Shown here: positions 1-13,017 of the stretch, one piece after another
Layout of the letters: each line of letters starts with the position of its first letter
Position numbering within the stretch: the stretch's first letter is position 1
Assembly: GCA_019009955.1 (NCBI GenBank)
Contig: CM032233.1
Location: 123,134,501-123,198,500 of the forward strand
DNA: 64,000 nt
DNA from: Riptortus pedestris
Taxonomy: Eukaryota > Arthropoda > Insecta > Hemiptera > Alydidae
Reading direction: 5' to 3'
Translations under genes and position numbers: made by a program
The notes under the pieces: generated by a model
Databases searched by the model: none
Seen by the model: the letters and a program-made list of their open reading frames with translations, nothing else
What the model was told of the DNA's origin: nothing

Positions 1-204
1 AAGATATACATAAAATTGGCACAATTGTTGTGCTATGCAGTTTTTAGGAAAACAAATTTTTATTCTTACATAGTTAAGAATGAAAATACCCATGATTAAG
101 GTATCCAGTGGAGAGTGGTTGATAAGGAACTCATTTTTTTTTATTTTTCAACACTAAAAAATCCTATAAGTTCGCCGTAGTTACTAGGTTCTTATGAAAA
201 GGTC

Positions 205-317
205 TAAACACGGGAAATGTAAAAGTATTGCGAATAGTGAAGCCTTGTCAAAAGAATATCAGCAATCTTTGATCTCTAATGATTTTCCGAGCAACGCCTC
301 CGAGAAACCTTAGCTAG
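205..317 (+). mobile_element. Diverged Helitron 3' end
   Basis: The segment aligns by eye with the last ~110 bp of the Helitron copies at 10377 and 56459 (GGGAAATGT..., AAGCCTTG, ATACCA-like, then a degenerate Cys-rich hairpin). It ends CCTTAGCTAGT next to an AT-rich run. It lies in mesh intron 2. Confidence 0.6.
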
Positions 318-374
318 TATATTTAAATATATTTATATATAAAGTTAGAAAGATTTAATCTATGAGTAGCTTAC

Positions 375-604
375 TCTTGTATAGTTGAACCTGAATCCGA
401 AAAACGGAAGCTGAAAATTTAAATTCTTGTGAACTTGAGTGATTGAAGAAGTGATTTCCTTCTGAAGATCGCCGTGCCCACCTTTCAAGTCCCTGTCGAA
501 GAACCAATATAGGAACTTGGATCGTATTTTCCTCAGCCTCTCCTCCGATATGACATAGCGCACTGCCTCGGGGTCTGTAGAGGGGGCTGTCCTCTCATCC
601 TCGT
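375..604 (-). CDS. mesh: mesh exon 2 (start of NIDO domain)
   Basis: The acceptor is TTGTTTCAG|ACGAGG at 605/604. The donor is AGA|GTAAGC at 375/374, phase 0. The open frame continues to a stop at 360-362, but those last five codons are intron: the strong donor falls where Mesh proteins continue into their NGY motif. The exon encodes 76 residues, rich in charged residues at first, then aromatic. Confidence 0.8.
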
Positions 605-1459
605 CTGAAACAAAAAGTTGAAAACTTATAAAATATGTGGCCACCTTCGTTTTACTTTTACTAAATTAAATAAACAAAATGTTAGGTTTCTCTTCAACGG
701 TTACGATGCATTAGGACCAATAAATGATATATAACTAATTTATAGATATTTTCATAATTAACGAAAATGGTTCTACACTTCTATTTCTTATCTCTAATGG
801 GAACGGAGAAATTTGCAACTCCTTAGTTTAGCCCTCCTTTAACCTTATAACCCCCCCCCCCTTAATCCATTTCGATGAAAAAGGGAGGTGCACAATAGAC
901 GTTACAACAACCCAAAAACAAAAAGTCCGTCACGCAGGGGCTGCGTAAACTAAGCAGATTTCCCACGTGAAGTTTTACAATAGAGAAATCTGCCTAATAA
1001 CAACTGTAGTAGTAAGAAACCTCTAAACCTAAAACATTATTTAGGGCGTAATAACCCAGTAGTTTCTAGCCCCAAAAAACAGTTAACCTAACCTCTAAAC
1101 CTATTCACGAGGGACGAATAGTTATGGAAATGGCCACCAGAGCTCTCGGCGGAAAGTCCGAACATAGCGACCACACACAGAATACAAATATCTCGGTTAA
1201 TATTCAAGATACAGAATAAATGTATATAACATTATTTATAGTAAATTTAATTTTCAATAAGATTGGTTCAATATACTTTTACGATCCGTTGCATAATAAC
1301 GGAGATATTTCGAATTTTTAAAAATCCCCCCTCTAAACCCCCCCTCCCACTGGTTCGATTTCAGCCGTTAACGAACTTGGTCTTCCTTTTTATATGAAAC
1401 GATTAAATACCGAGTTTGGTGACGATTAAACAAAAATTGCGACCGCTAGAGTGTTAACA

Positions 1460-1496
<37 letters not shown>

Positions 1497-2481
1497 TTGA
1501 ACGGACCTCATTTTCGTCATCTCCTGGGTAGGATCGATGGACATTTGAAGAAATTTTTCGAAAATCGCGTTATGAGTACGACCTCAATAGCTGATTTCCC
1601 TTAAGGGAAATCTGCTAAAATCTGTAAATAGAAAACTTTCGCGATTAGAATACTTCCGTACATTTCAGAAGGAATAAAAAGTTCATCAAGCAAGGACAGC
1701 CTAAACTAAGTAGATTTCCCACGAGGTGGTATATGACACGCTGATAATATCATCTCAACAACTTCTTTCTATTTTCTTAATAAGATGTCTGTGTAAACCG
1801 TGATCGAAATACCAGATGTGAGTATTGACTCAGTTGCTCAAAGTGAAAATCACATGAGTAGCAGTGGGTATTTATTGAGACTGATTACTAAAAAATCCAA
1901 ATATCTCGGTTATTGCTCGAGATCCAAAACAAATGCATATAACATTTATAGACAATTATAATTACAATAAGACTGGTTATGCACAATTTTTCGACGGGAT
2001 TCATAATAACTGAGACATTACAAGTTCCCCTCTAACCAACTCGTCTCCCATGGTCCGATTTCAGCTGTTAGCAAATATAATCTTTACTCTTGCAGAAAGA
2101 GTTAAATATCGAGTTTGGTAACGGTAAAACAAAAAAACGACAGCTCTTCTTTAATAATGGTTTCATCGAGGAAATGCAATGCAACATATTGTGTCTAGAA
2201 TAACGATTATGGTCCTAACACGTTATTTCCATATATGTGTTTTGAAAGTCTGACTTCCGGGAGCCAAACAGACTACGTGTTCGGTGTAAATGTATCAATG
2301 CAATGAAGAACTTTCTTTGAATATGTAATAAGCGAATGAATGCTGTTAACATGGGTTATTTTAGCAGATTTTCCTTAATCAACTATCGAGGCCGTACTCA
2401 TGAAGCGATTTTTGAAAAATTTCCTCAAATGTCCATCGATCCTACCGAGGAAATGTCGAAAATGAGGTCCGTTCTAAATTT

Positions 2482-2580
<99 letters not shown>

Positions 2581-5500
2581 CTGTTAAAGTTCTAGCGATC
2601 GCAATTTTTGTCTTATCATTACCAAACTCCATATATAAGCGTTGTATGTAAAAAGAAAGATCAATTCTCATACCTATCTGTGGAGACCGTCGTCACTGAA
2701 TGATGGTTGAGTACCGCTGGCAAGCGCTTTCGATGCGATGGCATCATCTTCAAGCCTGTCAATAGTTGTACTGAGTTGGTTGTCCGACAGTCCGTGGGTT
2801 TTATGCTCTGTTCACCGTATTAGTTGTTTGCGTTTAGTCCAGATCTGTTTAGTTACCACTAAGATCTGTCAAACGAGGGATGTTGATGTTCAGGTAAACA
2901 ACTAATTGGTTGGACTAAACGTAAACAACTAATACGGTGAACAGAGCATAAAACCCACTGACTGACGGACAACCAACTCAGTACAACTATTGACAGGCTT
3001 GAAGATGATGCCATCGCATCGAAAGCGCTTGCCAGCGGTACTCAACCATCAGCCAGTGACGACGGTCTCCACCGATAGGTATGACAATAGTATCATTTAT
3101 ATTGGCGGTTCTAACCCTTTATTTGAATTACAAGAAAGATCAAGTTCGTTAATAAATATTAATAATAACCTGTTATATCTTAAACCACTTCATTACAAGG
3201 TTAAATAAGGAATATTGTTTTCATCGAACTTTTCCTTTGTGAGATATATGCAAATACGTTCTCTTGACCCCCCCCCCCTTCTTTTATTCTTGGATTACTT
3301 TAAATTTAAGTAATTCAGATTAAATTAATTATTCTACTTCATTACAAACTACGGCATTAGCTATAGTAAATAGTTTTCAATAAAACTAATATATTATATT
3401 CAGATATATTTCATTAATGGTTTTTCTTTCCGGTCTAGAATTCAGGTTGGCTGGCCTGTTTGTTTGCAATTGAGGCGCTTCCCGTTGTAGAGTTATTAAC
3501 TTGTAACTGGAAGATTTATCATTATCGTTTGTATCTATTCACTTAATATTCGCGGTGGTATTACCAGTATGCATATTTATCTATTGTAGTGGGAAATCTG
3601 CTTAGTTTTCGCAGCCCCTGCGTGATGGACTTTTATACTTTATAGGGTACTAGTCTCATGAGTGGGCACCAAACACACATTCGTCAATACCATCGTTAAT
3701 ATTAATCTATCTGAAAAATATAAAGAATCAATTCTGTTTAGAATATATTTAATACCGATATTATTTTCTAAACAGAATTCACAAATTATATATATGTTTT
3801 CATTTACAAACGACATAGTTGAAGGAGCTTTCCTTATCTTAACTCTGCTCCACTCCACTTGATCAATGTTAGACCAAAATACTTTTCAAGATAAGACAAG
3901 TTGATTACAAAATGTATGCCTCAACATTCAATATTTTGATGAAATACGCTAAGGCAATGGCTTGTACGTCTTCGATGGGAAACAAATACCTCAGATAAAC
4001 GGAAACAGTTGTTTAAATATTTATTTAAGTGTAGCACTTACACCAGCCTCTTCGAACCCATTAAAAATGAAAAACATATATATAATAATAAACCATTTAC
4101 TAGTTATATGAGAAAAATTCTAGGTTTATTGCAACTGGCTTACATGGATCCGTCAAGTTTTCATTTTCTCTCATTTATACTATTTTCAATTGTCATCTTT
4201 TAGCAGATTTCCCTTAAGCGAAATCACCTATTGAGATCGTACTGATGACGCGATTTTCAAAATTTCTCTTCAAATGTCCATCGATCCTACCTAGGAGATG
4301 ACGAAAATGAGGTCCGTTCAAAACTATATATATGTCTGTTACCGCTCTAGCGGTCGCAATTATTGGTTAATCGTTACCAAACTCGATATTTAGTCGTTTT
4401 ATGTAAAAAGAAAGATCAAGTTCCTTAACGGCTGAAAGGGAACAAGGGGTTTAGAGGGGAGGAAATTCGAAATATCTCTGTTACTATACGTCGGATCGAA
4501 AAATTGTATAGAAACATTCCTATTACAAATTAAATATACTATAAATAGTGCTCTATACATATTTTCCGTATAATGAGTATTAACAGAGATATGGATTTTA
4601 TAGTTTTCCGCTTTCAGCAAACCCCCACTCCTACTACTGTCATATTAATAATAAGCTGTTATATCATGAACCACTTCATTACAAAGCTAAATACCAAATA
4701 TTGTTTTCAGTGAACTTTTATTTTGTGAGATATATGCAAATACGTTCTGTTGACCCCCCCCCCCTTTTTGTTCTTGGATTACTAAAATTTAAGTGATTGA
4801 GATGAAACTGATTCTGATTCATTACAAATTACAGCACTAGCTTTAGTAAATTGTTTTCAATAAAATTAATATGTTATATTCAGATATATTTCGTTAATTT
4901 CCGGTCTATCTATCTATTCAGCGCTACGGGTCTGTTTGGTTACATGCCAGTCACTTTCCGTTGTAGAGATTATTAGCTTGTAATGTAAATTGACTGAAAG
5001 ATTTCTCATTACCGTTTGAGTTTATTCACTTAACATTCAAGGTAGTGTTACCTGTATGTATATTTATCTATTGTAAACCTTCCTGTGGGAAATCTGCTTA
5101 GTACACGGAGCCCTTGCGTGACGGACTTAATCTGACTTTTGTTTATTATTATTTACGTCCACTTTATGCTACTAGGCTATTCGGGACGGGTTATCTACAG
5201 GTTACCACCCTTCCCGCCACTCTAGGCCTACCGCACGAGATTAGGACCAACGCCCTAACCCGCACGGCCAACCAGAGCCCCCATCTGACTTTCAATGTGG
5301 ATAGATTCAATTTCTCAACTTAATATACATTTTGGAATGATATTCAGTCATCTTGTTCCTCTTTTACTTTATCTTGCCTGACTGCTGTATTGTTAAAAAG
5401 TGCGTGAACTAAGCAAATTTCCCACGTGCTGGTATAACACACTTGAGATTCCATCTTACCATAATTATCTATTTTTATCTAATAAAAATAGGAAGTACGA

Positions 5501-8500
5501 ATAACTCACTTAATTCTTGATTTAGGAAAAAATGCATAGAAAAATAATTGTAGACAATCGATAGTTTGACAAGATTTGTCTTATAACATTTTACGATCCC
5601 ACTCAATTTAACACCGATATTTTGAATTTTTGAATTCCCACTCTCTGCTATACCCCCATTATTCTAGGTCCGTTTTTAGCCGATAACAAATATGGTCTTT
5701 ATTGTTGACTGAAACGGTTAAATATTAAATATGGTATGAATCAAAAGAACATTTTCGAGAAAAGAACGTAAAATATTAGTTGAAGACGTTATAGTACAAC
5801 GAATTTGCACTTATATAGCATAATAAAGGCATTTGAAATTTAAGCTGAGAATAATGTGGTTCATGATGTAACAGCTGATTGTTAGTACGACATGAGTAGG
5901 ATTGAGGGTTTACAAAAGGTTGAAAACTAAAAAAAAACCCAAATATCTTGGTTAATATTCATGAGAGAGGAAATATGTATAAAACAACATATATAGATAA
6001 TTAAATGTGCAATAAGCCTGATTCTATATAATTGTTCAATCCGACACATAATAACGGAGATATTTCGAAATTCTCCCCCACTAACCCTCTCTCCCCTCTT
6101 CCAATGGTCAGATTTCAACCATTAACGTACTTGATCTTTAGTTTTACATACAATATTTAAATATCGAGTTTGGTAACGATCAAACAACAATTGTGGCCGC
6201 TTAACAGGCAATTATATAAATCTATATACATACAATTTTGAACGGAACTCATTTTGATCAATGGACTCGTGAATAGGAGCAATGGACATATGAAGGAATT
6301 CTTCGAAAATCATGTGATGAGTACAACCTCCATAAGTGATTTGGGAAATCTGCTAAATAAATAATCAGCCAAAAAAAACAATTTTGGTTCAATTGATATC
6401 TTCTCCTCACTAATTTCTTGTTACTTGTGGCCCAAGAATAAAAGAAAACTTGGTTTTCAACTCTTTTAATTTCAACTAAATCTTCAGGGCAACCGTTTGG
6501 TTAGAGTATTCTTACTAATTGGCTATTTCATTAAAATATTCAGGTGAAGTTCGATTCATTGCTGACAAAATTCTATGAAATATCAAATTTTTCTTAAACG
6601 TTTTAGAGTAACAGGAGTAGGAAAAGATTCTTTAGGGGTGTCCCTTGAAATCACAGTAAAAGGTGCTATAAGTCCTTTTTAGCAGATTTCCCCTAAGGGA
6701 AATCAGCTATTGAGGTCGTACTCATGATACGATTTTCGAAAAATATCTTCAAATGTCCATCGATCCTACCCAGGACATGACGAAAATGAGGTCCGTTCAA
6801 AATTATATATATATATATTTGTCTGTTAACACTCTAGCGGTCGCAATTTTTATTTAATCGTCACCAAACTCGGTATTTAATCGTTTTAGGTAAAAAGGAA
6901 GATCAAGTTCGTTAACGGCTGAAATCGGACTAGTGGGAGGGGGAGATTTTCGAAAATTAGAAATTTCTCCGTTACTATACGTCGGATCGAAAAATTGTAT
7001 AGAATCAATTTTATTGCAAATTAAATGTACTATAAATATTGTTATACATGTATTCTCTATCTTGAATATTAACCGAGATATTTGCATTTTTCAGTTTTCA
7101 ACCATCAGCATACCGCCACTTCTACACGTTACATAAACAATACTCTGCTACATAATAAATCACATTATTCGAAGTTTAAATACCAAAAATTCCATTCAAG
7201 AGACATTTATTATACGAGATACATGCAAATATGTCCCGGTGACCCCCCCCCCCGTCTTAAGGTTTTGGACTACTAAAATTTGATTGAATGAGATAACAAT
7301 TATTCTGACTCGTTATTAATTACAGTACTAGATATAGTAAATAGTTCTCAATAAAATTAATATGTTATATTCTGATATATTTCAGTAATTGTTTTTCTTT
7401 CCGGTGTGAAGCGGGCAGACCCGTTTGTTTACATTTCTAACCTAACGCTTCCTGTCGGCAGGTTATTAAAATTGGATGAAACATTTCTTATTTCCCTTTT
7501 GTATTTATTCACGATGGTGTTGTGTTACCAGTACGTAGATTTATCTATTAGTAAACAACATGAAGGAAGTCTGCTTAGTTTACGCAGCCCCTTCGTGACG
7601 GACTTTTATTTAATCAATGAGTGTGTGTGTGCGAGTACATTTTTCTAGGTAGGACCGATGGAGATAAGAAGAAACTCTTCGATAATCACGCGATGAGTAC
7701 CGTATTAATAACCGACATCCCTTAAGGAAAATAGACTAAATAAAAAATAGTTTGTAACGAGGGCAGAGCTGAGCTGATGTGATTGTGGCGTGGGAGAGGT
7801 GTGAATGGCCCACTTGATAAGATAACGGCATTGGCTATGAGATTCCATAAGCCAATATCTACCTGCCAACACCTCACAATCTCATCTATAATATCCGAGC
7901 GCCGAGTCTCAACGTAGATATCCTACTTGAGCCACAAAATGTGCAATAAGCTCGCACTTATCACGCTCTATTGAATAAAAAAGTCCGTCACGCAGGGGCT
8001 GCGTAAACTAAGTAGATTTCCCACGAGAATTTTTACAATAGAGAAATCTGCCTAATAACAACTGTAGTAGTAAGAAACCTCTAAACCTAAAACATAATTT
8101 AGGGCGTAATAACCCAGTAGTTTCTAGCCCCAAAAAACAGTTAACCTAACCTCTAAACCTATTCACGAGGGACGAATAGTTATGGAAATGGCCACCAGAG
8201 CTCTCGGCGGAAAGTCCGAACATAGCCTACTGGCGACCAAACGCAGAATACAAATGCAAATATCTCGGTTAATATTCAAGATACAGAATAAATGTATATA
8301 ACATTATTTATAGTAAATTTAATTTGCAATAAGATTGGTTCTATACAATTTTACGATCCGATGCATAATAACGGAGATATTTCGAATTTTTGAAAATCCC
8401 CCCTCCCACTGGTCCGATTTCAGCCATTAACGAACTTGATCTTCCTTTTTACATAAAACGATTAAATTCCGAGTTTGGTAAAGATCAAACAAAAAAAAGA

Positions 8501-8698
8501 TAAAAAAAAAAAAAAATAAGCTGCACTCTCACCTGAGATACCCTCCTAATTTGCAATATTCAAATTATTCCAACATTTCGCATACAATTTAAATAAAATT
8601 AAAAAAAGAAAAATATATTATTACCAGAAATTGGCAGATTAGGAGGCTGACCATACAGGTACCCTCAGAAAGAGGGCAGCTTATTTTGTTTGTTTTTT

Positions 8699-8766
<68 letters not shown>

Positions 8767-9179
8767 GAACGGACCTCATTTTCGTCATCTCCTGGGTAGG
8801 ATCGATGGACATTTGAAGAAATTTTTCGAAACTCGCATCATGAGTACAACCTCAATAGCTGATTTCCCTTAAGGGAAATCTGCTAAAAGCTGAGTAAACT
8901 AAGCAGATTTCCCACCTGCATTAGTCAGAAAGTGCTAATGACTAGATTAATATTTGAGTTAATAAAAAATATATAGAACAATAATTATAGAGCATCAATG
9001 GCTTAACAATATTACTTCTATAATATGTTTCGATCCAACTCATAATAACAGAGATATTTAGCAGATTTCCCTTAAGGGAATTCAGCTATTGAGGTCGTAC
9101 TCATGATGCGAGTTTCGAAAAATTTCTTCAAATGTCCATCGATCCTACCCAGGAGATGACGAAAATGAGGTCCGTTCAA

Positions 9180-9226
<47 letters not shown>

Positions 9227-11890
9227 TCTTTACCAAACTCGGAATTTAATCGTTTTATGCAAAAAGGAAGATCAAATTCGTTAATGGCTGAAATCGGACC
9301 AGTGGGAGGGGGGGGTTTAGAGGGGGGATTTTTGAAAATTCAAAATATCTCCGTTATTATGCGTCGGATCGAAAAATTGTATAGAATAAATCTTATTGCA
9401 AATTAAATTTACTATAAATATTGTTCTATTCATATATTCTGTATCTTGAATATTAACCGAGATATTTGCATTTGTATTCTGCGTGTGGTCACCAGTAGGC
9501 TATGTTCGAACTTTCCGGCGAGAGCTCTGGCGGCCGTTTCTATAACTATTCGTCCCTCGTGAATAGGTTTAGAGGTTAGGTCAACTGTTTTTTGGGGCTA
9601 GAAACTACTGGGTTGTTACGCCCTAAATAATGTTTTAGGTTTAGAGGTTTCTTACTACTACAGTTGTTATTACGCAGATTTCCCTATTGTAAAACTTCAC
9701 GTGGGAAATCTGCTTAGTTTACGTAGCCCCTGCGTGACGGACTTTTTTAATTTTGGAATCCACCCCTCTTTAACCCACCCCCCCCTATTTCGGGTCCAAT
9801 TTCAGCCTTTAACGAATATCATTTCTTTAGTGTTGAATGAAACAGATAAAAATCGAGAATAGCTTAGTAAAAATAAGCATTTTCGAGTTATGAATGTAGA
9901 ATCTTAAATGGTGGCGTCACCACACAACATATTTGCATGTACCTCATACAGTAAAAGGTCAATGAAAACAACATTTGCTATTTAAGCTTCCAATAAAGTG
10001 GTTCAAGATATAGCTGCTTATTGTTAGAATGAAATGAGTAGGAGTGGGGGCTGAAAACTAAACAATTCAATTATCTCAGTTAATATTCATGGTAGAGAAA
10101 ATATGAATGTAACAATATTGATGGAAAATTACATTTGCAATAAGATATGTTCTTTGCAATTGTTCAATCCGACACATAATAACGAAGATATTTCGAATAT
10201 TAGAACTTTCCTCCTCTACCCCCCTCCTTCCCCCTGTCCGTTACGATTTCAGCCATTAACGAACTTGATATTTCTTTTTACATACAACGCTTATATATTG
10301 AGTTTGGTAACGATAAGAGAAAAATTGCGAGCGCTAGAACGTTAACAGACAAATCTATATATATCTATATATATATAAAATTGTAACCTCTGTCTGTACA
10401 TTGATTTTTTTCGCGAAATTTCACGATAACTTTTCGTTTCACATGTCATAGACACCATAACTGCATTTTGTTTTTTCGTGTCTGTTTGTTTGTTTATTTG
10501 TTTCTTTGTTTGTTTATTTGTTTCTTTGTTTGTTTATTTAATTTAAACGGCTGAACCGAATTTTATGAAACTTGGTATATATATTACTACTAACCCAACT
10601 GAGACGTTAGGCTATATTAATATTCTCTGAGACGAACAGGAGTGGGGATTGTAAGAGAGGTCTGAAATTAAAAATAACGATATTTCGTTTCCTATTGGTT
10701 TTTCGGCAAATATGCACATAACAAATGTTGTTTATTTTGTTCTTTAGAGTAACTTTTGTTATATACACTTTTTTCGTATACCGAATTATAAACGAGATAT
10801 AGACTTAAACCTATAGCGGAAGTGAACAATTTTATTTGGTAGAATAGACTCAACCGAACTAAATAAAACTCGGTATGTACACGTATATTAGCACTAACGC
10901 CTTCATTATAATAAGCCGTACTAACATTTCTAGGGACGGGCAGGAGTGGGGGTTATAAAGGAGGCCTGAAATTAAAAATGGTCAACAAGTTTATTTGGGA
11001 CAAAAGACTCAACGGAACTAAGCAAAACCCGGTATGTGAATTAGCACTAACTCCTCCGTGATAAAAGTTGTACAAACATTAGTAGAGTCGAGCAGGAGTG
11101 AAAGTTGTAAGGGAGGCCTGAAATTAAAAATAGCGATATTTCGTTTCCTATTGGTTTTTCGGCAAAAATGTACATATCAAAAGCTGTTTATTTTGTTATT
11201 TAGATTAACTTTTGTCATATACACTTTCGTCGTATACCGAAGTATAAATGCGTTATACGCTAAAAAGGAGAGCGGGAGTCAATAATTTTATTTGGCACAC
11301 AAGAGACTCAACCGAAATGAATAAAACTCGGTATTTGTATTAGCACTAACGCCTTCATTATCACAAGCCATACCAACATTTCTAGGAACGGGCAGGAGTG
11401 GGGGTTGTAAGGGAGGCCTGTATTTAAAAATAGTGGTATTTCGTTTTCTATTGGTTTTTCAGCAAATATGAACATGACAAAAGTTATTTAGTTTGTTATT
11501 TAAAGTAACTGTTATATTCACTTTTGTTGTATAACAAATTATAAACGAGATATACACTAAAAGCTAATGCGGGAGTCAATTATTTTATTCGATACCAACG
11601 GTTGAACCGATTCCAACAAAACTGGGAATATATAAATTAGCATTAATTCTTACATCGTTATAAGCTACATTAAAATGTTTAGGTTATAACGGGAGTGGGG
11701 ATTATAAGGGAGGCCTGAAATAAAAATTCGGGATATTTCATTTTTTATACCAAACCAACCACGGGTACTAGCCCTGAACACTGAAACGGGGAAATGTCAA
11801 AATATTGTGCAAAGTAAAGTCTTGCCGAAAAAATACCATTATCATTCCGGCTCAAATGAATTCCCGGGCGAAGCCGGGTAACTTAGCTAG

Positions 11891-11932
<42 letters not shown>

Positions 11933-12951
11933 TGAAAGGCCTTTATTTTCGTCATCTCCTAGATTAATATAATAGGTTTAATTTTTTTTTTCTTTTAAAA
12001 CCGTAATCCTGCATTATGTTCCAGACAACCCAATATCATAAAAAGTCCGTCACGCAGGGGCTGCGTAAACTAAGCAGATTTCCCTCGTGAAGTTTAGTAA
12101 TAAATAGATAGATAGATAAATATGCATACTGCTAACACAACAACACCGTGAATGTATTTATTCACTCTCATAAATTAAATAAAAGTCCGTCACGAAGGGG
12201 CTGCGTAAACTAAGCAGATTTCCTTCGTGTTGTTTACTAATAGATAAATCTACGTACTGGTAACACAACAACACCGTGAATAAATACAAACGGAAATAAA
12301 TGTTTCATCCAATTTCAATAACCTTCCGACAGGTAGCGTTAGGTTAGAAATGTAAACAAACGGGTCGGCCTGCCTCAGACCGGAAAGAAAAACAATTACT
12401 GAAATATATCTGAATATAACACATTCATTTTATTGAGAACTATTTACTATATCTACTAGTGTAATTTATAATGAGTCAGAATAATTGTTATCTCAATCAA
12501 TAAAATTTTAGTAGTACAAAACTTTAAGATGAGGGGGGGGGTCATCAGGGCATATTTGCATGTATCTCGTATAATAAAGGTCTCTTGAATACAATTTTTG
12601 GTATTTAAACTTCCAATAATGTGATTTATTATGTAGCAGAGTATTGTTTACGTAACATGAGTAGAAGTGGCGGTTTGCTGAAAACTAAAAAATGCAAATA
12701 TCTTGGTTAATATTCAAGATAGAGAAAAAAACGTATATAACAATATTTATAGTAAATTTAATTTGCAATAAGATTGGTTATATACAATTTTTTGATTCGA
12801 CGCATAATAAAAGAGATATTTAGAATTTTCTAAAACCCCCCCTCCCACTGCTCCGATTTCAGCCATTAACGAACTTGATCTGCCTTATATCGGTTAAATG
12901 TCGAGTTTCGTAACGATCAAACAAAAATTGCGACCGCTAGAGCGTTAACAG

Positions 12952-13017
<66 letters not shown>

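Larger units (their letters stand above)
2361..3629 (-). mobile_element. HINE-like element, long variant, interrupted by a fold-back insert
   Basis: On the minus strand it ends AAAATCTGCTAA (plus 2361-2372) and starts near 3629 as TCCATCACGCAGGGGCTGCG. The core is (CA)n-(TA)n at 2484-2575. A 417-bp fold-back element (2668-3084) splits the body. A poly-C run of 11 lies at 3268-3278. Confidence 0.65.
8887..11990 (+). mobile_element. HINE-like long variant split by two later insertions
   Basis: The pieces 8887-9057, 9742-10376 and 11892-11990 are in the right order and orientation to form one ~905-bp copy. The 5' piece starts at GTAAACTAAGCAGATTTCCC. The middle piece ends at GTTAACAGACAAATCTATATA. 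The last piece resumes with a (TA)n run and TTTTCGTCATCTCCTAG. They are separated by a minus-strand HINE-like copy and a Helitron. Confidence 0.65.

Noticed and set aside
8690..8872. Tyr-Ile-rich open frames at this and other TA tracts (2336, 17610, 21420, 22235, 43836, 52422, 62639)
   Set aside because: They are translations of (TA)n and (CA)n arrays plus HINE-like 3' sequence. The recurring NGPHFRHLLGRIDGHLKKF reading comes from the repeat's conserved DNA, not from a gene.
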